A stretch of DNA of 64,000 nucleotides from an uncultured Clostridia bacterium (GTDB lineage Bacteria; Bacillota; Clostridia; Christensenellales; Borkfalkiaceae). Under the pieces are notes generated by a model. That model was not told the DNA's origin. It did not search any database and saw only the letters and a program-made list of their open reading frames with translations. The translations under genes were made by a program, and so were the position numbers. Positions 44,549-53,972 of the stretch are shown here, in pieces (the first letter of the stretch is position 1; every line of letters starts with the position of its first letter). The stretch covers positions 62,001-126,000 of the forward strand of contig CALVHH010000003.1 in NCBI GenBank assembly GCA_944327465.1. The letters run 5' to 3'.

Positions 44549-46516
44549 ATGGAGTTCAGGTTACATTCAAAATTTCAGCCTACGGGCGACCAGCCTCAGG
44601 CTATAGAACGGCTCACTGAGGGCGTACGCGACGGTATCAGAACGCAGGTGCTGCTCGGCGTTACGGGTTCAGGCAAGACGTTCACTATGGCAAACGTCAT
44701 CAAAAACGTCAACCGCCCCACGCTCGTAATTGCTCACAACAAGACGCTTGCCGCCCAGCTGTGCAACGAGTTCAAAGAATTTTTTCCCGAAAACAGGGTA
44801 GAGTACTTTGTCTCCTATTACGACTATTACCAGCCCGAAAGTTATATCCCGTCCACAGATACTTATATCGAAAAGGATATGAGCCTCAACGACGAGATAG
44901 ATAAGCTGCGCAACTCGGCTACGAGCTCTTTGGGTGAAAGGGAGGATGTTATAGTCGTCGCCTCGGTGTCGTGCATATACGGTCTTGGTGCGCCCGAAGA
45001 GTATTTTCGTCTGGCGGTATCAATGCGCCCGGGCGATACAATGGAGCGCGACGAGCTCTTAAGGCGGCTTGTAGAGATACAGTATCAGCGCCGCGATATC
45101 GATTTTCAGCGCTCATCGTTCCGCGTGCGCGGCGATGTCGTTGAAATATTCCCTGCGTCAAATTCCGAAATAGCAATCAGGGTGGAATTTTTCGGCGACG
45201 AGATAGACAGGATATGTGAAGAGGAGGCGCTGACGGGCACCGTTATCTCCGAGCTCAAACACGTTCTCATCTTCCCCGCCAGCCAATACGCCGTGGGCGG
45301 CGACAAGATGCAGAGCGCTCTTTCCATGATAGAGTGCGATATGCGCGATGAAGTCCGGGCGTTCCGCGACGAAGGAAAATTGCTTGAAGCTCAGCGCCTT
45401 GAGCAGCGCACGACTTACGACCTCGAAATGATGCGCGAAATTGGTTACTGTTCGGGTATAGAGAACTATTCGCGCTATTTCGATGGCAGGTCACCCGGCG
45501 AGCCTTCGTTTACGCTGCTCGATTATTTTCCTAAGAACAACTTTCTCGTGTTTATCGATGAAAGCCATATGACCATTCCGCAGATACGCGCAATGTATCA
45601 CGGCGACCGTTCGCGTAAGGAAAATCTTGTAAATTACGGTTTTCGTTTAAAGTCGGCATACGACAACCGTCCGCTCACGTTCGAAGAATTCGATGAGCGC
45701 GTGCCGCAGCTTATCTGCGTTTCCGCGACGCCTGCTCCTTACGAGCTCGAACAGGCGGGGCAGGTAGTGGAACAGCTCATCCGTCCCACGGGGCTGCTCG
45801 ACCCCAATGTAGAGGTGCGCCCTACAAAGGGTCAGATAGATGATTTGTTGGGTGAAATTAAAAAGGTGCTTGCGGAACACGGCAGGGTGCTCGTAACCAC
45901 CATGACCAAAAAGATGGCGGAAAGTCTCACCGACTATTTAAAGGAACACGGTCTTAAGGTGCGGTACATGCACTCGGATATTGATGCGCTCGAACGCATA
46001 GATATCATCAACGGACTGCGTTCGGGGGAGTTCGATATACTCTGCGGCATAAACCTGCTCAGGGAGGGGCTCGACCTGCCCGAAGTTAAACTCGTTGCGA
46101 TACTCGACGCAGACAAGGAAGGTTTTTTGAGGAGCGAAACTTCCCTTGTTCAGACCATAGGCAGGGCGGCGAGAAATGCCGAGGGCAGAGTTATAATGTA
46201 TGCCGATGAAATCACCGGCAGCATGAGGCGTGCGATAGACGAGACCGAGCGCCGCCGCGCCATTCAGGACGCCTATAACAGAGAGCACGGCATAGTGCCG
46301 AAGACTATAATAAAAGATGTAAAGATAGATTTGGGAATAACGACCAAAAAGAAGGCGGGCGACGATATCAAGATGTCGGATATCCCCGCGGAGATAGAAA
46401 AGTTAAAGGCGCTTATGAAGGTGGCGTCCGCCCAGCTTGATTTTGAGCGGGCAATTGAGATACGCGATGAAATATCTCAATTAAAAAAGAGGATGATGCA
46501 GGCAAAAAAGAAGTAA
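44549..46516 (+). CDS. uvrB: Excinuclease ABC subunit B
   Basis: 655 residues, full length. Damage verification helicase of nucleotide excision repair. Walker [15 protein letters not shown] near residue 37, beta-hairpin [30 protein letters not shown], motif [11 protein letters not shown], and the C-terminal UVR coiled coil (about 618-653) that binds UvrC. No clear ribosome-binding site; 5' leader about 19 nt. uvrA follows after three bases. uvrC is not in the window. Confidence 0.97.
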   Translation: MEFRLHSKFQPTGDQPQAIERLTEGVRDGIRTQVLLGVTGSGKTFTMANVIKNVNRPTLVIAHNKTLAAQLCNEFKEFFPENRVEYFVSYYDYYQPESYIPSTDTYIEKDMSLNDEIDKLRNSATSSLGEREDVIVVASVSCIYGLGAPEEYFRLAVSMRPGDTMERDELLRRLVEIQYQRRDIDFQRSSFRVRGDVVEIFPASNSEIAIRVEFFGDEIDRICEEEALTGTVISELKHVLIFPASQYAVGGDKMQSALSMIECDMRDEVRAFRDEGKLLEAQRLEQRTTYDLEMMREIGYCSGIENYSRYFDGRSPGEPSFTLLDYFPKNNFLVFIDESHMTIPQIRAMYHGDRSRKENLVNYGFRLKSAYDNRPLTFEEFDERVPQLICVSATPAPYELEQAGQVVEQLIRPTGLLDPNVEVRPTKGQIDDLLGEIKKVLAEHGRVLVTTMTKKMAESLTDYLKEHGLKVRYMHSDIDALERIDIINGLRSGEFDILCGINLLREGLDLPEVKLVAILDADKEGFLRSETSLVQTIGRAARNAEGRVIMYADEITGSMRRAIDETERRRAIQDAYNREHGIVPKTIIKDVKIDLGITTKKKAGDDIKMSDIPAEIEKLKALMKVASAQLDFERAIEIRDEISQLKKRMMQAKKK

Positions 46517-46519
46517 AGT

Positions 46520-49339
46520 ATGAAAGAAGAAATTTTTGTAAAGGGTGCAAAGGAAAACAATTTAAAAAATATAGACGTCCACATTCCCCGCAACACGCTC
46601 ACCGTGTTCACTGGGCTTTCGGGCAGCGGCAAGTCTACGCTCGCTTTCGATACCATATTTGCCGAGGGGCAGAGGAGATATATCGAAAGTCTGTCGTCCT
46701 ATGCCCGCCAGTTCCTGGGACAGATGGAAAAGCCGGATGTCGAATTTATCGACGGGCTTTCGCCCGCCATCTCCATAGACCAGAAGACTACTTCGCATAA
46801 CCCGCGTTCAACAGTCGGTACGGTCACGGAAATTTACGATTATTTCCGTCTGCTGTTTGCCCGTGTGGGTATTCCCCACTGTCCTAAGTGCGGCAGGGAG
46901 ATACGCAGGCAGTCTGTCGACGAGATAGCCGACAGGGTCATGCTCATGCCCGCCGGCAGTAAAATAATGGTCGAAGCTCCCGTAGTGCGCGGAAAAAAGG
47001 GCGAATATCAAAAGGAGCTCGCCTCCTATAAAAAGAGCGGTTACGGCAGGGTAAAGATAGACGGGATAGTCTACGACCTGCAGGAGAAAATTCATCTCGA
47101 AAAGAATATCCGCCACAATATTTCCGTCGTCGTCGACAGGCTGATAATAAAGGACGGCATTTTAAAGAGGCTTACCGACAGCCTGGAGAGCGCTTTAAAA
47201 CTTGCCGACGGTCTCGTCGTCATCGACTGCGATGACAGGGAGGAATTGTATTCATCCAAGTATGCCTGCCCCGACTGCGGCATTTCAATAGAGGAAATTG
47301 AGCCGAGGCTCTTTTCGTTCAATACCCCGTGGGGCGCCTGTCCCGAGTGTTCGGGGCTTGGTTTCACACAGTCCATAGACCCCGACCTCATCTGTCCCGA
47401 CAAAACAAAGACGCTGAGAGATGGCGCAATAAAGATAAGCGGCTGGAATCTCGATTCGTCGGCGATGACGCAGATGTATATAAGCGCCCTTTCGGAAGCC
47501 TATGGCTTTTCGATGGATGTTCCCGTAAAAGAATTGCCTGAAAACATATACAATATGCTTATGTGGGGCAACAACGGCGAAAAGATAGATATGAAGTACA
47601 GCGCCCACCGCTTTACCGGCAGCTACAAGACAGACTGGGAAGGCTTTGCCGCCAACCTTCAGCGCAGGTATAACCAGACGCAGTCCGACAGCGTAAAGTG
47701 GGACATCGAGCGCTACATGCGCACTTCCGAATGTCCCTGCTGTCACGGCAAGCGGCTTAAAAAGGAGGCGCTCGCCGTCACTGTCGGCGGTAAAAATATC
47801 GCCGAAGTGTGCGATATGTCCGTGGACGACCTCAAAAAATTTTCCGATTTTTCCTTCTTTAACGCTACCGAGCACATGATAGCCGACAGCATCATAAAGG
47901 AGATAGATAACCGCATAAACTTTCTTGAAGATGTGGGGCTGGGCTATCTCACTCTGTCGCGCAGCGCGTCAACACTGTCCGGCGGAGAAAGCCAAAGAAT
48001 ACGCCTTGCCACGCAGATAGGCAGTGCGCTTACGGGCGTGTTATACATTCTGGACGAACCTTCTATAGGTCTGCATCAGCGCGACAATCAAAAGCTTTTG
48101 CGTTCTCTTGAGGGGCTGAGGGACATAGGCAATACGTTGATAGTTGTCGAACACGACGAAGATACCATACGCGCCGCCGACTATATAGTAGATATAGGTC
48201 CCAAGGCGGGCGTGCATGGCGGCGAGGTGGTGGCATGCGGCACTCAGCAGGACATCATGAACGAGCCCAAGTCGATAACAGGCGATTTTCTTGCAGGCAG
48301 AAGAAAAATAGATGTTCCCGCGCTTCGCAAGCAGCCTGACGGTAGGTGGCTGAAGGTACGCGGCTGCAGGCAGAACAATCTTAAAAACATCGATGTTTCG
48401 GTGCCTGTAGGGCTTGTTACGGCGGTCACGGGCGTTTCGGGTAGCGGCAAATCTTCGCTCGTCAATGAAATAATATACCCGTATCTCGCAAATTGTCTCA
48501 ATGGCGCAAGGCAAAAGCAGGGCGCCGCGGACGGGTTTGAGGGGCTGGAATATTTCGATAAGGTCATTGCTATAGATCAGCAGCCCATAGGCAGAACGCC
48601 GCGCTCCAATCCCGCAACCTATACTGGCGTCTTTCAGCCCATACGCGATTTGTTTGCCGCCACTCCGGATGCGAAGGAGAGGGGATACAAAGCTGGCAGA
48701 TTTTCGTTCAATGTGGCAGGCGGCAGGTGCGAACACTGCCAGGGCGACGGCATACTGCAAATAGCTATGCACTTCCTGCCCGACATCTTTGTTCCCTGTG
48801 AGGTGTGCGGCGGAAAGCGCTACAACCGCGAAACGCTTGAAGTCAAATATAAGGGCAAGTCGATTTCTGACGTGCTCGAAATGACGTGTGAAGAGGCGGA
48901 GAAGTTTTTCAGACCTATAACGGCTATACACAATAAAATAAAGACGCTGTGCGATGTCGGATTGGGATACATCAAGCTCGGGCAGAGTTCCACAACGCTG
49001 TCGGGCGGCGAGGCGCAAAGGGTCAAGCTTGCCACCGAGCTTTCAAAGCGTTCTACGGGAAAGACATTCTACATTCTCGATGAGCCAACTACTGGTCTGC
49101 ACAGCTACGATGTCGATAAGCTTGTAAAGATACTCGCCCGCCTGCGCGAAGGCGGCAACACGGTGCTAGTCATCGAGCACAATCTCGACGTTATAAAGAC
49201 TGCCGATTATATAATAGACTTAGGTCCCGAAGGGGGCGATGGCGGAGGTACAATCATTGCCACCGGTTCGCCCGAAGAGGTCGCCGAAAATCCTGCAAGC
49301 TATACGGGTCAATTCCTTAAAAAGCTGCTGAAGGGCTGA
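46520..49339 (+). CDS. uvrA: Excinuclease ABC subunit A
   Basis: 939 residues, full length. Damage-recognition ATPase. First Walker A TGLSGSGKSTLAFD near residue 32, zinc modules CPKCGRE, CPDCG...CPECSG (about 250-285) and CEHCQGDG...CEVCGG (about 736-765), two signature motifs LSGGESQRIRLA and LSGGEAQRVKLA, and second Walker A VTGVSGSGKSSLV near residue 637. Co-transcribed with uvrB. Confidence 0.97.
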   Translation: MKEEIFVKGAKENNLKNIDVHIPRNTLTVFTGLSGSGKSTLAFDTIFAEGQRRYIESLSSYARQFLGQMEKPDVEFIDGLSPAISIDQKTTSHNPRSTVGTVTEIYDYFRLLFARVGIPHCPKCGREIRRQSVDEIADRVMLMPAGSKIMVEAPVVRGKKGEYQKELASYKKSGYGRVKIDGIVYDLQEKIHLEKNIRHNISVVVDRLIIKDGILKRLTDSLESALKLADGLVVIDCDDREELYSSKYACPDCGISIEEIEPRLFSFNTPWGACPECSGLGFTQSIDPDLICPDKTKTLRDGAIKISGWNLDSSAMTQMYISALSEAYGFSMDVPVKELPENIYNMLMWGNNGEKIDMKYSAHRFTGSYKTDWEGFAANLQRRYNQTQSDSVKWDIERYMRTSECPCCHGKRLKKEALAVTVGGKNIAEVCDMSVDDLKKFSDFSFFNATEHMIADSIIKEIDNRINFLEDVGLGYLTLSRSASTLSGGESQRIRLATQIGSALTGVLYILDEPSIGLHQRDNQKLLRSLEGLRDIGNTLIVVEHDEDTIRAADYIVDIGPKAGVHGGEVVACGTQQDIMNEPKSITGDFLAGRRKIDVPALRKQPDGRWLKVRGCRQNNLKNIDVSVPVGLVTAVTGVSGSGKSSLVNEIIYPYLANCLNGARQKQGAADGFEGLEYFDKVIAIDQQPIGRTPRSNPATYTGVFQPIRDLFAATPDAKERGYKAGRFSFNVAGGRCEHCQGDGILQIAMHFLPDIFVPCEVCGGKRYNRETLEVKYKGKSISDVLEMTCEEAEKFFRPITAIHNKIKTLCDVGLGYIKLGQSSTTLSGGEAQRVKLATELSKRSTGKTFYILDEPTTGLHSYDVDKLVKILARLREGGNTVLVIEHNLDVIKTADYIIDLGPEGGDGGGTIIATGSPEEVAENPASYTGQFLKKLLKG

Positions 49340-49362
49340 AGCTCGGTAGTTTTAAGTTTGTA

Positions 49363-49384
49363 TAGTACTATGGCACGCATAACA
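49363..49384 (+). repeat. Intergenic repeat element, copy 5
   Basis: Reads TAGTACTATGGCACGCATAA, 23 bases after the uvrA stop. The only copy between two same-strand genes and the only one with no GC-rich hairpin beside it. Confidence 0.65.
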
Positions 49385-49448
49385 TCCTGTTTTTTGAGCG
49401 AAATGCGTAAACGTAAAGTTTTGTTGCGGAAATGCAAAGACTTTGCGG

Positions 49449-49493
49449 TTGCGCTCTTGCCGTGGCGGCATATATAATACCTGTACAGACAGG
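49449..49493 (+). promoter_or_regulatory. Promoter and dyad operator of the XRE regulator
   Basis: TTGCGC (49449-49454), 18 bases, TATAAT (49473-49478), followed by CCTGT-ACAG-ACAGG (49480-49493) at the expected start site, overlapping the AGGAGG ribosome-binding site. It fits an autoregulatory operator. Confidence 0.5.
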
Positions 49494-49503
49494 AGGTCGC
49501 TCT

Positions 49504-50220
49504 ATGAATTTTCAACAAAAATTTCTCATGCTCCGCAAGCGGGCCGGATTGTCGCAGGATGAACTTGCTGATAAGCTCGGCGTAACGCGGCAGGCGATAT
49601 CGCGTTGGGAGCAGGGCACTGCTTGCCCCGATATGTACAATCTCAAGCAGATAAGCAAACTTTTCGGCGTCAGTGCTGATTATCTCATTTCCGATGACGT
49701 CGACGAGGTCGTGACTGTAGAATATCCTTCCCGTGCAGACGATTTAACTTCTTTGCAGCAATGCGGTGAAAAAAAGGGAGTACGCCGCTCCGACGGTGTT
49801 ATGTCGCGCCTGCTTATATTTTCTGCAATCGCGTATGTCTGTGCGCTTGTTTTAGAAATTTGCGCGGCAGCACTCTGGCTGTGTTCGTATGCGCATGGCG
49901 ACGACGCCGTATCTGTAGTTCTGTTGTGCCTCGGCTTGGTTATAAGCGCCGCAGCCGTCGCATTTTTCGAAGTTTTATCCCGGCGTAAGCAGGCGTGTGA
50001 AAGGACGGAACTGCGCGTAAAACATTATAAGCTGTTTTGCCTCATCGCTCTGCCGGGACTGATTCTTTGCGCCATGCACGGCATATGCGCGGCGTGTATC
50101 GGTTTGTCCGGCGCCCGGCTCTCCTATGCCGCCTATGTCTCGCTTGTATCGGTGCTTTCGGCTGTTGTCTATGCGATTGCTGCCGTTGTCGCCTGCCTGA
50201 AAATAACAAATCACAGGTGA
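49504..50220 (+). CDS. XRE-family regulator with C-terminal membrane helices
   Basis: 238 residues. Helix-turn-helix at residues 8-62 (LRKRAGLSQDELADKLGVTRQAISRWEQG), linker, then about four membrane helices from residue 100 to the end. A membrane-tethered repressor could report on envelope state; the inducer is unknown. Start 49504 follows an AGGAGG site; an in-frame ATG at 49432 lies upstream of the promoter and is rejected. Next gene is a ferritin-like protein. Confidence 0.85.
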   Translation: MNFQQKFLMLRKRAGLSQDELADKLGVTRQAISRWEQGTACPDMYNLKQISKLFGVSADYLISDDVDEVVTVEYPSRADDLTSLQQCGEKKGVRRSDGVMSRLLIFSAIAYVCALVLEICAAALWLCSYAHGDDAVSVVLLCLGLVISAAAVAFFEVLSRRKQACERTELRVKHYKLFCLIALPGLILCAMHGICAACIGLSGARLSYAAYVSLVSVLSAVVYAIAAVVACLKITNHR

Positions 50221-50253
50221 AGCCTGTCCGTGTTTACACACTTTTTCGTGCTT

Positions 50254-50289
50254 CTTGAATACTTTGATAGTAAAGTCAAAGTGTTCAAG
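50254..50289 (+). promoter_or_regulatory. Long inverted repeat reaching the ribosome-binding site of the ferritin-like gene
   Basis: CTTGAATACTTTGA (50254-50267) and TCAAAGTGTTCAAG (50276-50289), 13 of 14 pairs, 8-base loop. The right arm runs into AAGGAG, then C and T6 before ATG 50300. In RNA it would partly hide the ribosome-binding site or act as an attenuator; in DNA it could be an operator. Confidence 0.6.
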
Positions 50290-50299
50290 GAGCTTTTTT

Positions 50300-50809
50300 A
50301 TGTCCAGACCTCTCATTGCGGATAAACCCTATCCCACGCTCGACGGCATATCTCCCGATTGCCGTGCGCTGCATATCATATCGCCCGCATACGCGTCGTC
50401 CACCGGCGAACTCAATGCCATACTGCAGTACAACTATCATGCGGTCACATTTGAATGTAAGGGGTTTGAAGAATATGCCGAACTGATAGATTCGGTTGCG
50501 GTTGCCGAAATGATGCATCTCAAACTGCTAGGCAAGCTCATTTTTGCGCTCGGCGCCCAGCCTGTATATTCCGTCTGTCCGCCAGCCGGCTTCAATTTTT
50601 ATTCGGCAAAATTTGTCAGTTACTCGCGCACCCTCAAAAACATGCTCGAAGACGACGTCATTGCCGAGAGGCATGCGGTGATGAGCTATGCGCACATGCT
50701 CGACAGATTGCGAAATGAGCGCGTCAAAGAGGTGATAGCACGCATTCTCGAGGATGAAAAGCTGCATTTGGAGGCGTTCACGCGCTTGCTTGCCAAGTTA
50801 TCCGATTGA
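50300..50809 (+). CDS. Ferritin-like diiron protein
   Basis: 169 residues. A four-helix pattern with two carboxylate/histidine pairs: E in STGELNAILQY, AEMMHLKL (ExxH), E in DVIAERHAV and EDEKLHLEAF (ExxH). This is the ferritin-like fold also used by manganese catalases and the spore-coat CotJC, which it may resemble functionally (peroxide or metal handling); I cannot decide. Start 50300 follows AAGGAG. The upstream inverted repeat suggests regulated expression. Between a membrane XRE regulator and two flavoproteins. Confidence 0.72.
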   Translation: MSRPLIADKPYPTLDGISPDCRALHIISPAYASSTGELNAILQYNYHAVTFECKGFEEYAELIDSVAVAEMMHLKLLGKLIFALGAQPVYSVCPPAGFNFYSAKFVSYSRTLKNMLEDDVIAERHAVMSYAHMLDRLRNERVKEVIARILEDEKLHLEAFTRLLAKLSD

Positions 50810-50834
50810 CAACGCGTCGGCAATATTATAAAAT
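50806..50834 (+). promoter_or_regulatory. Promoter of the flavoprotein pair, probably leaderless
   Basis: TTGACA (50806-50811, overlapping the upstream stop codon), 17 bases, TAAAAT (50829-50834), 6 bases to ATG 50841. Confidence 0.7.
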
Positions 50835-50840
50835 ATTGCC

Positions 50841-52004
50841 ATGCAGAATTTTGATGTTGCAATTGTGGGCGGCGGAGCATCGGGGCTCGCCTGTGCGCTC
50901 CAAATAAAGAGGTTAAATTGCAAACTTTCCGTGGCGGTGATCGATGCAGGTGAACGCCTCGGTAAAAAACTTGCCGCTACGGGCAACGGTCAGGGCAACG
51001 TCTCAAACAAACGACTCTCGGCGGCAAATTATCACGGCGGAGGCGCGGCGCTCGCCGCTCGTGTCATAGGCGGCGACAGCAGTTTGCCGCTAAGCATATT
51101 CAATTGCCTATTTGTCGAAGATGAGGAGGGAAGGATATATCCTGCCGGGCGTCAGGCGTCTGCGCTGACCGACAGTTTGATTCGTGAACTTACCGCCTAC
51201 GACGTAAAATTTATACATCCCGCCCGTGTGATCGCGATAGATGACTCTTTTGTATTGAAGCTTTCCGAAGGATATTCGTTGTCGGCAGAAAAAGTTGTGC
51301 TTGCCTGCGGCGGCAAGACCCAAAAGCAGTTTGGCACCGACGGCTCGGCGTATGCTCTTGCGCAGAAGTTCGGGCATAAACTTACGCCGCTGTATCCCTC
51401 GCTAGTACAGCTAAAGACGGATACCACATATACAAAGGGGCTAAAGGGGATCCGCGTCGACTGTGTGGTTTGTGCGCGTCTGCACGGCAGTCATTTGTGC
51501 TCCTGCCGCGGTGACGTCATCTTTACCGATTATGGCCTGTCGGGCAATGCGATATTTAAGATATCGTCAGCGCTGGCGGGGACAGACGGCGCTGAGCTGT
51601 CGCTTGAGTTTTTGCCCGATTGCCGCGTCGAAGAAATTATGTCTGACATAATAAAAAAATCCCGGCTGGGATATCCCGATTGCGAACTTCTTTCGGGTAC
51701 TCTTCACAATCAGGTTGGAAGAGCTGTTATTAAGAGGAGTGGTCCGCGCCCCGAAGATATTGTAAAAACTTTAAAAAATTTCACTCTTCGCGTCACGGGG
51801 ACGCTCGGCTTTGATTATGCGCAGGTGACGCACGGCGGAATAGACTGCTCCGATATTGGCGACGATATGCAGAGCAAGCTCGCAAAAGGACTCTATCTCA
51901 TCGGGGAATACGTCGATGTAGACGGCGATTGCGGCGGATATAACTTGCTGTGGGCATTTGCAAGTGCCGGGTGCGCCGCCCGGAGTATTACGGGGATGAT
52001 ATGA
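50841..52004 (+). CDS. NAD(P)/FAD-dependent oxidoreductase, HI0933/BaiN family
   Basis: 387 residues. FAD-binding GxGxxG in VAIVGGGASGLACALQ at residue 6, then KLAATGNGQGNVSN (the family's ATGNGRCNxTN, with Arg-Cys changed to Gln-Gly), CGGKTQKQFGTDGSAY, and a C-terminal GGYNLLWAFASAG. Members reduce flavin-bound substrates; the bile-acid enzyme BaiN is one characterised relative, but this says little about substrate here. No Shine-Dalgarno sequence. Its stop overlaps the next start by four bases. Confidence 0.85.
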   Translation: MQNFDVAIVGGGASGLACALQIKRLNCKLSVAVIDAGERLGKKLAATGNGQGNVSNKRLSAANYHGGGAALAARVIGGDSSLPLSIFNCLFVEDEEGRIYPAGRQASALTDSLIRELTAYDVKFIHPARVIAIDDSFVLKLSEGYSLSAEKVVLACGGKTQKQFGTDGSAYALAQKFGHKLTPLYPSLVQLKTDTTYTKGLKGIRVDCVVCARLHGSHLCSCRGDVIFTDYGLSGNAIFKISSALAGTDGAELSLEFLPDCRVEEIMSDIIKKSRLGYPDCELLSGTLHNQVGRAVIKRSGPRPEDIVKTLKNFTLRVTGTLGFDYAQVTHGGIDCSDIGDDMQSKLAKGLYLIGEYVDVDGDCGGYNLLWAFASAGCAARSITGMI

Positions 52005-53536
52005 TAAAGCGTTTTGATAATATTAAGCTCAGTGTATTCAAGAGTGAGAGCGCTCTTATCAATATAGCATCGCGCAAGCTCGGGGCGCCTGTAAAGTATT
52101 TCAAAATTATAAAGAAATCGCTCGATGCCCGCGATAAAGCCAATATTTGTTGGGTATATTCGGTCGCATGCTCGTGTACGGAAGAGGCGGAATGTCGTCA
52201 AAAGTTCGATTTATCATGTACTACGCCTCGCATAGCTATCGTCGGCAGCGGCCCCGCAGGCTTGATGTGTGCGCTGCGCCTTGTTGACCACGGCATTGCG
52301 CCGATAATATTGGAGCGCGGTCAGTCGGTCGAACTTCGTCGCGCCGCCTGCAATAAATTTTTTACCGAACATACGCTTGACTCTGACAGCAACGTGCAGT
52401 TCGGCGAGGGCGGAGCCGGTACTTTTTCGGACGGCAAGCTGAATACTCAGACGCACGACGGCTTCAACCGCGACGTTTTAGAGTATTTTGCACGGTTCGG
52501 CGCACCCGAAGAGATATTGTATCTGAATAAGCCTCACATTGGCAGCGATAAGTTGTTCGACGTGCTGCGCGCAATCCGCGCTCACATAATTTCGCGCGGC
52601 GGTTCTTTCATGTTTGATACCCGCGTTGTCGGCATCGAAAAGCGCGGTGAAGAGCTCGCAGGTCTCAATGTCGTTGACGTCCGCACAGGCAAGAGCTCGT
52701 TCATTGCCTGCGATGCCGCTGTACTTGCCATAGGTCACTCCGCCCGCGATACATTTCAAATGCTCGATGTTCATGGCGTTTTTATGGAGCCGCGTGATTT
52801 TGCCGTAGGCGTAAGGATTGAGCATCTTGCGCGCGATATAAATTTTGCCCAGTACGGCAAGGCGTCGTCATGCCTTCCCGCGGCAGATTATAAGCTTGTT
52901 TCCCATGCGGGCGGGCGCACCGTGTTTACGTTCTGCATGTGTCCCGGCGGCGTCGTCATTCCGGCGGCAAGCGAAGAGGGCGGCGTTGTCGTCAACGGCA
53001 TGAGTCTTTATGCTCGCTCGGGTACAAATTCAAACTGCGCACTCATGGTTCAAATGCGCAGGACCGATTTCGGCAGTGACGACCTCTTTTCGGGCATGCG
53101 TTTTCAGCGCAAGCTCGAAGAGCGTGCGTTTGCTCTCGGCGGGGGCGATTACAGGGCGCCCGCAATGACGCTCGGCGATTTTATGAGCGATAAAATTTGC
53201 GGGGATTTTAGCGATGTCAAGCCTTCATATGCCGCGGGGGTAAAATACGCTCCGCTGTCGCAGGTGTTGCCGTCGGTGGCAGTGGAGGCATTGAAGTCGG
53301 CTATTCCTGATATGGACAGAAAACTTCGCGGATTTGCCTCGCCGCATGCAGTGCTTACGGGTGTGGAATCGCGATTTTCTTCTCCGGTAAGAATTGTTCG
53401 AGGGCAATCGCTTGAAAGCATATCGTTAAAAAATTTGTATCCGTGCGGCGAAGGCAGCGGCTATTCCGGCGGGATAACTTCGTCTGCCGCCGATGGTATA
53501 CGCGTGGCTGAACGGATTTTTGAAAAATTCAGGTAA
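52001..53536 (+). CDS. FAD-dependent oxidoreductase with N-terminal extension
   Basis: 511 residues. An ~80-residue N-terminal domain precedes the dinucleotide fold IAIVGSGPAGLMCALRL at about residue 76; later FGEGGAGTFSDGKLNT, AIGHSARDTFQ, FCMCPGGVV and the end GEGSGYSGGITSSAADG are typical of the ~520-residue uncharacterised FAD-dependent dehydrogenase family (YtfP/COG2509-like). Translationally coupled to the preceding flavoprotein, so they may act together. Substrate unknown. Confidence 0.85.
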   Translation: MIKRFDNIKLSVFKSESALINIASRKLGAPVKYFKIIKKSLDARDKANICWVYSVACSCTEEAECRQKFDLSCTTPRIAIVGSGPAGLMCALRLVDHGIAPIILERGQSVELRRAACNKFFTEHTLDSDSNVQFGEGGAGTFSDGKLNTQTHDGFNRDVLEYFARFGAPEEILYLNKPHIGSDKLFDVLRAIRAHIISRGGSFMFDTRVVGIEKRGEELAGLNVVDVRTGKSSFIACDAAVLAIGHSARDTFQMLDVHGVFMEPRDFAVGVRIEHLARDINFAQYGKASSCLPAADYKLVSHAGGRTVFTFCMCPGGVVIPAASEEGGVVVNGMSLYARSGTNSNCALMVQMRRTDFGSDDLFSGMRFQRKLEERAFALGGGDYRAPAMTLGDFMSDKICGDFSDVKPSYAAGVKYAPLSQVLPSVAVEALKSAIPDMDRKLRGFASPHAVLTGVESRFSSPVRIVRGQSLESISLKNLYPCGEGSGYSGGITSSAADGIRVAERIFEKFR

Positions 53537-53547
53537 TATAAAAATAT

Positions 53548-53576
53548 CATTGTGTTATCATACAAATAACACAATG
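53548..53576 (+). terminator. AT-rich perfect hairpin after the flavoprotein operon
   Basis: CATTGTGTTAT / ATAACACAATG, 11-bp perfect stem, 7-base loop, no T run. A second small hairpin GCGCACC-GCAA-GGTGCGC lies at 53655-53672. No gene is visible between here and the tRNA. Confidence 0.5.
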
Positions 53577-53736
53577 AAGCGATATAATAAATACGCAATC
53601 GGGATAGATGATATTTGCCCACACTTAACTTTTTTCATATTCTCTCTGATAGGGTGCGCACCGCAAGGTGCGCGTCCTGCTTTGTAAATGTTGCGCTTCT
53701 GTTTGTAAATTTATTTTTAAATCATGCGTTTTTTGC

Positions 53737-53765
53737 TTGCAAAGTGCGCGGTGTTATGTTATAAT
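53737..53765 (+). promoter_or_regulatory. Promoter of tRNA-Glu
   Basis: TTGCAA (53737-53742), 17 bases, TATAAT (53760-53765). Confidence 0.75.
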
Positions 53766-53783
53766 CACAAAGCAATTGAATTT

Positions 53784-53858
53784 GGCCTTGTGGTCAAGCG
53801 GTTAAGACGGAGCCCTCTCAAGGCTCAATCCCGGGTTCGATTCCCGGCAGGGTCACCA
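53784..53858 (+). tRNA. tRNA-Glu (anticodon CTC)
   Basis: 75 nt with encoded CCA. Acceptor GGCCTTG pairs with CAGGGTC (two G-U pairs), anticodon stem GAGCC/GGCTC holds loop CTCTCAA, giving anticodon CTC (codon GAG). T arm CCGGG-TTCGATT-CCCGG is perfect. Single tRNA, not in an rRNA operon. Confidence 0.93.
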
Positions 53859-53937
53859 AACAAGTTAAAGGCGAACCCGTTTCCATTAGGAGACGGATTC
53901 GCTTTTATCATAAAGCGTAAATATTTTTATATTGCAA

Positions 53938-53966
53938 TTGAAATTTAAGAATTGATATGTTATAAT
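53938..53966 (+). promoter_or_regulatory. Promoter of the helicase gene, probably leaderless
   Basis: TTGAAA (53938-53943), 17 bases, TATAAT (53961-53966), 6 bases to GTG 53973. Confidence 0.65.
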
Positions 53967-53972
53967 GAATTT

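Noticed and set aside
48041..49018. 325-codon open frame on the minus strand
   Set aside because: Antisense to the well-conserved second half of uvrA; cysteine- and arginine-rich shadow without domains.
50841..53536. Bile-acid dehydroxylation flavoproteins
   Set aside because: The first protein belongs to the broad family that includes BaiN, but no other bai gene is near and the active-loop sequence differs, so the specific role is not supported.
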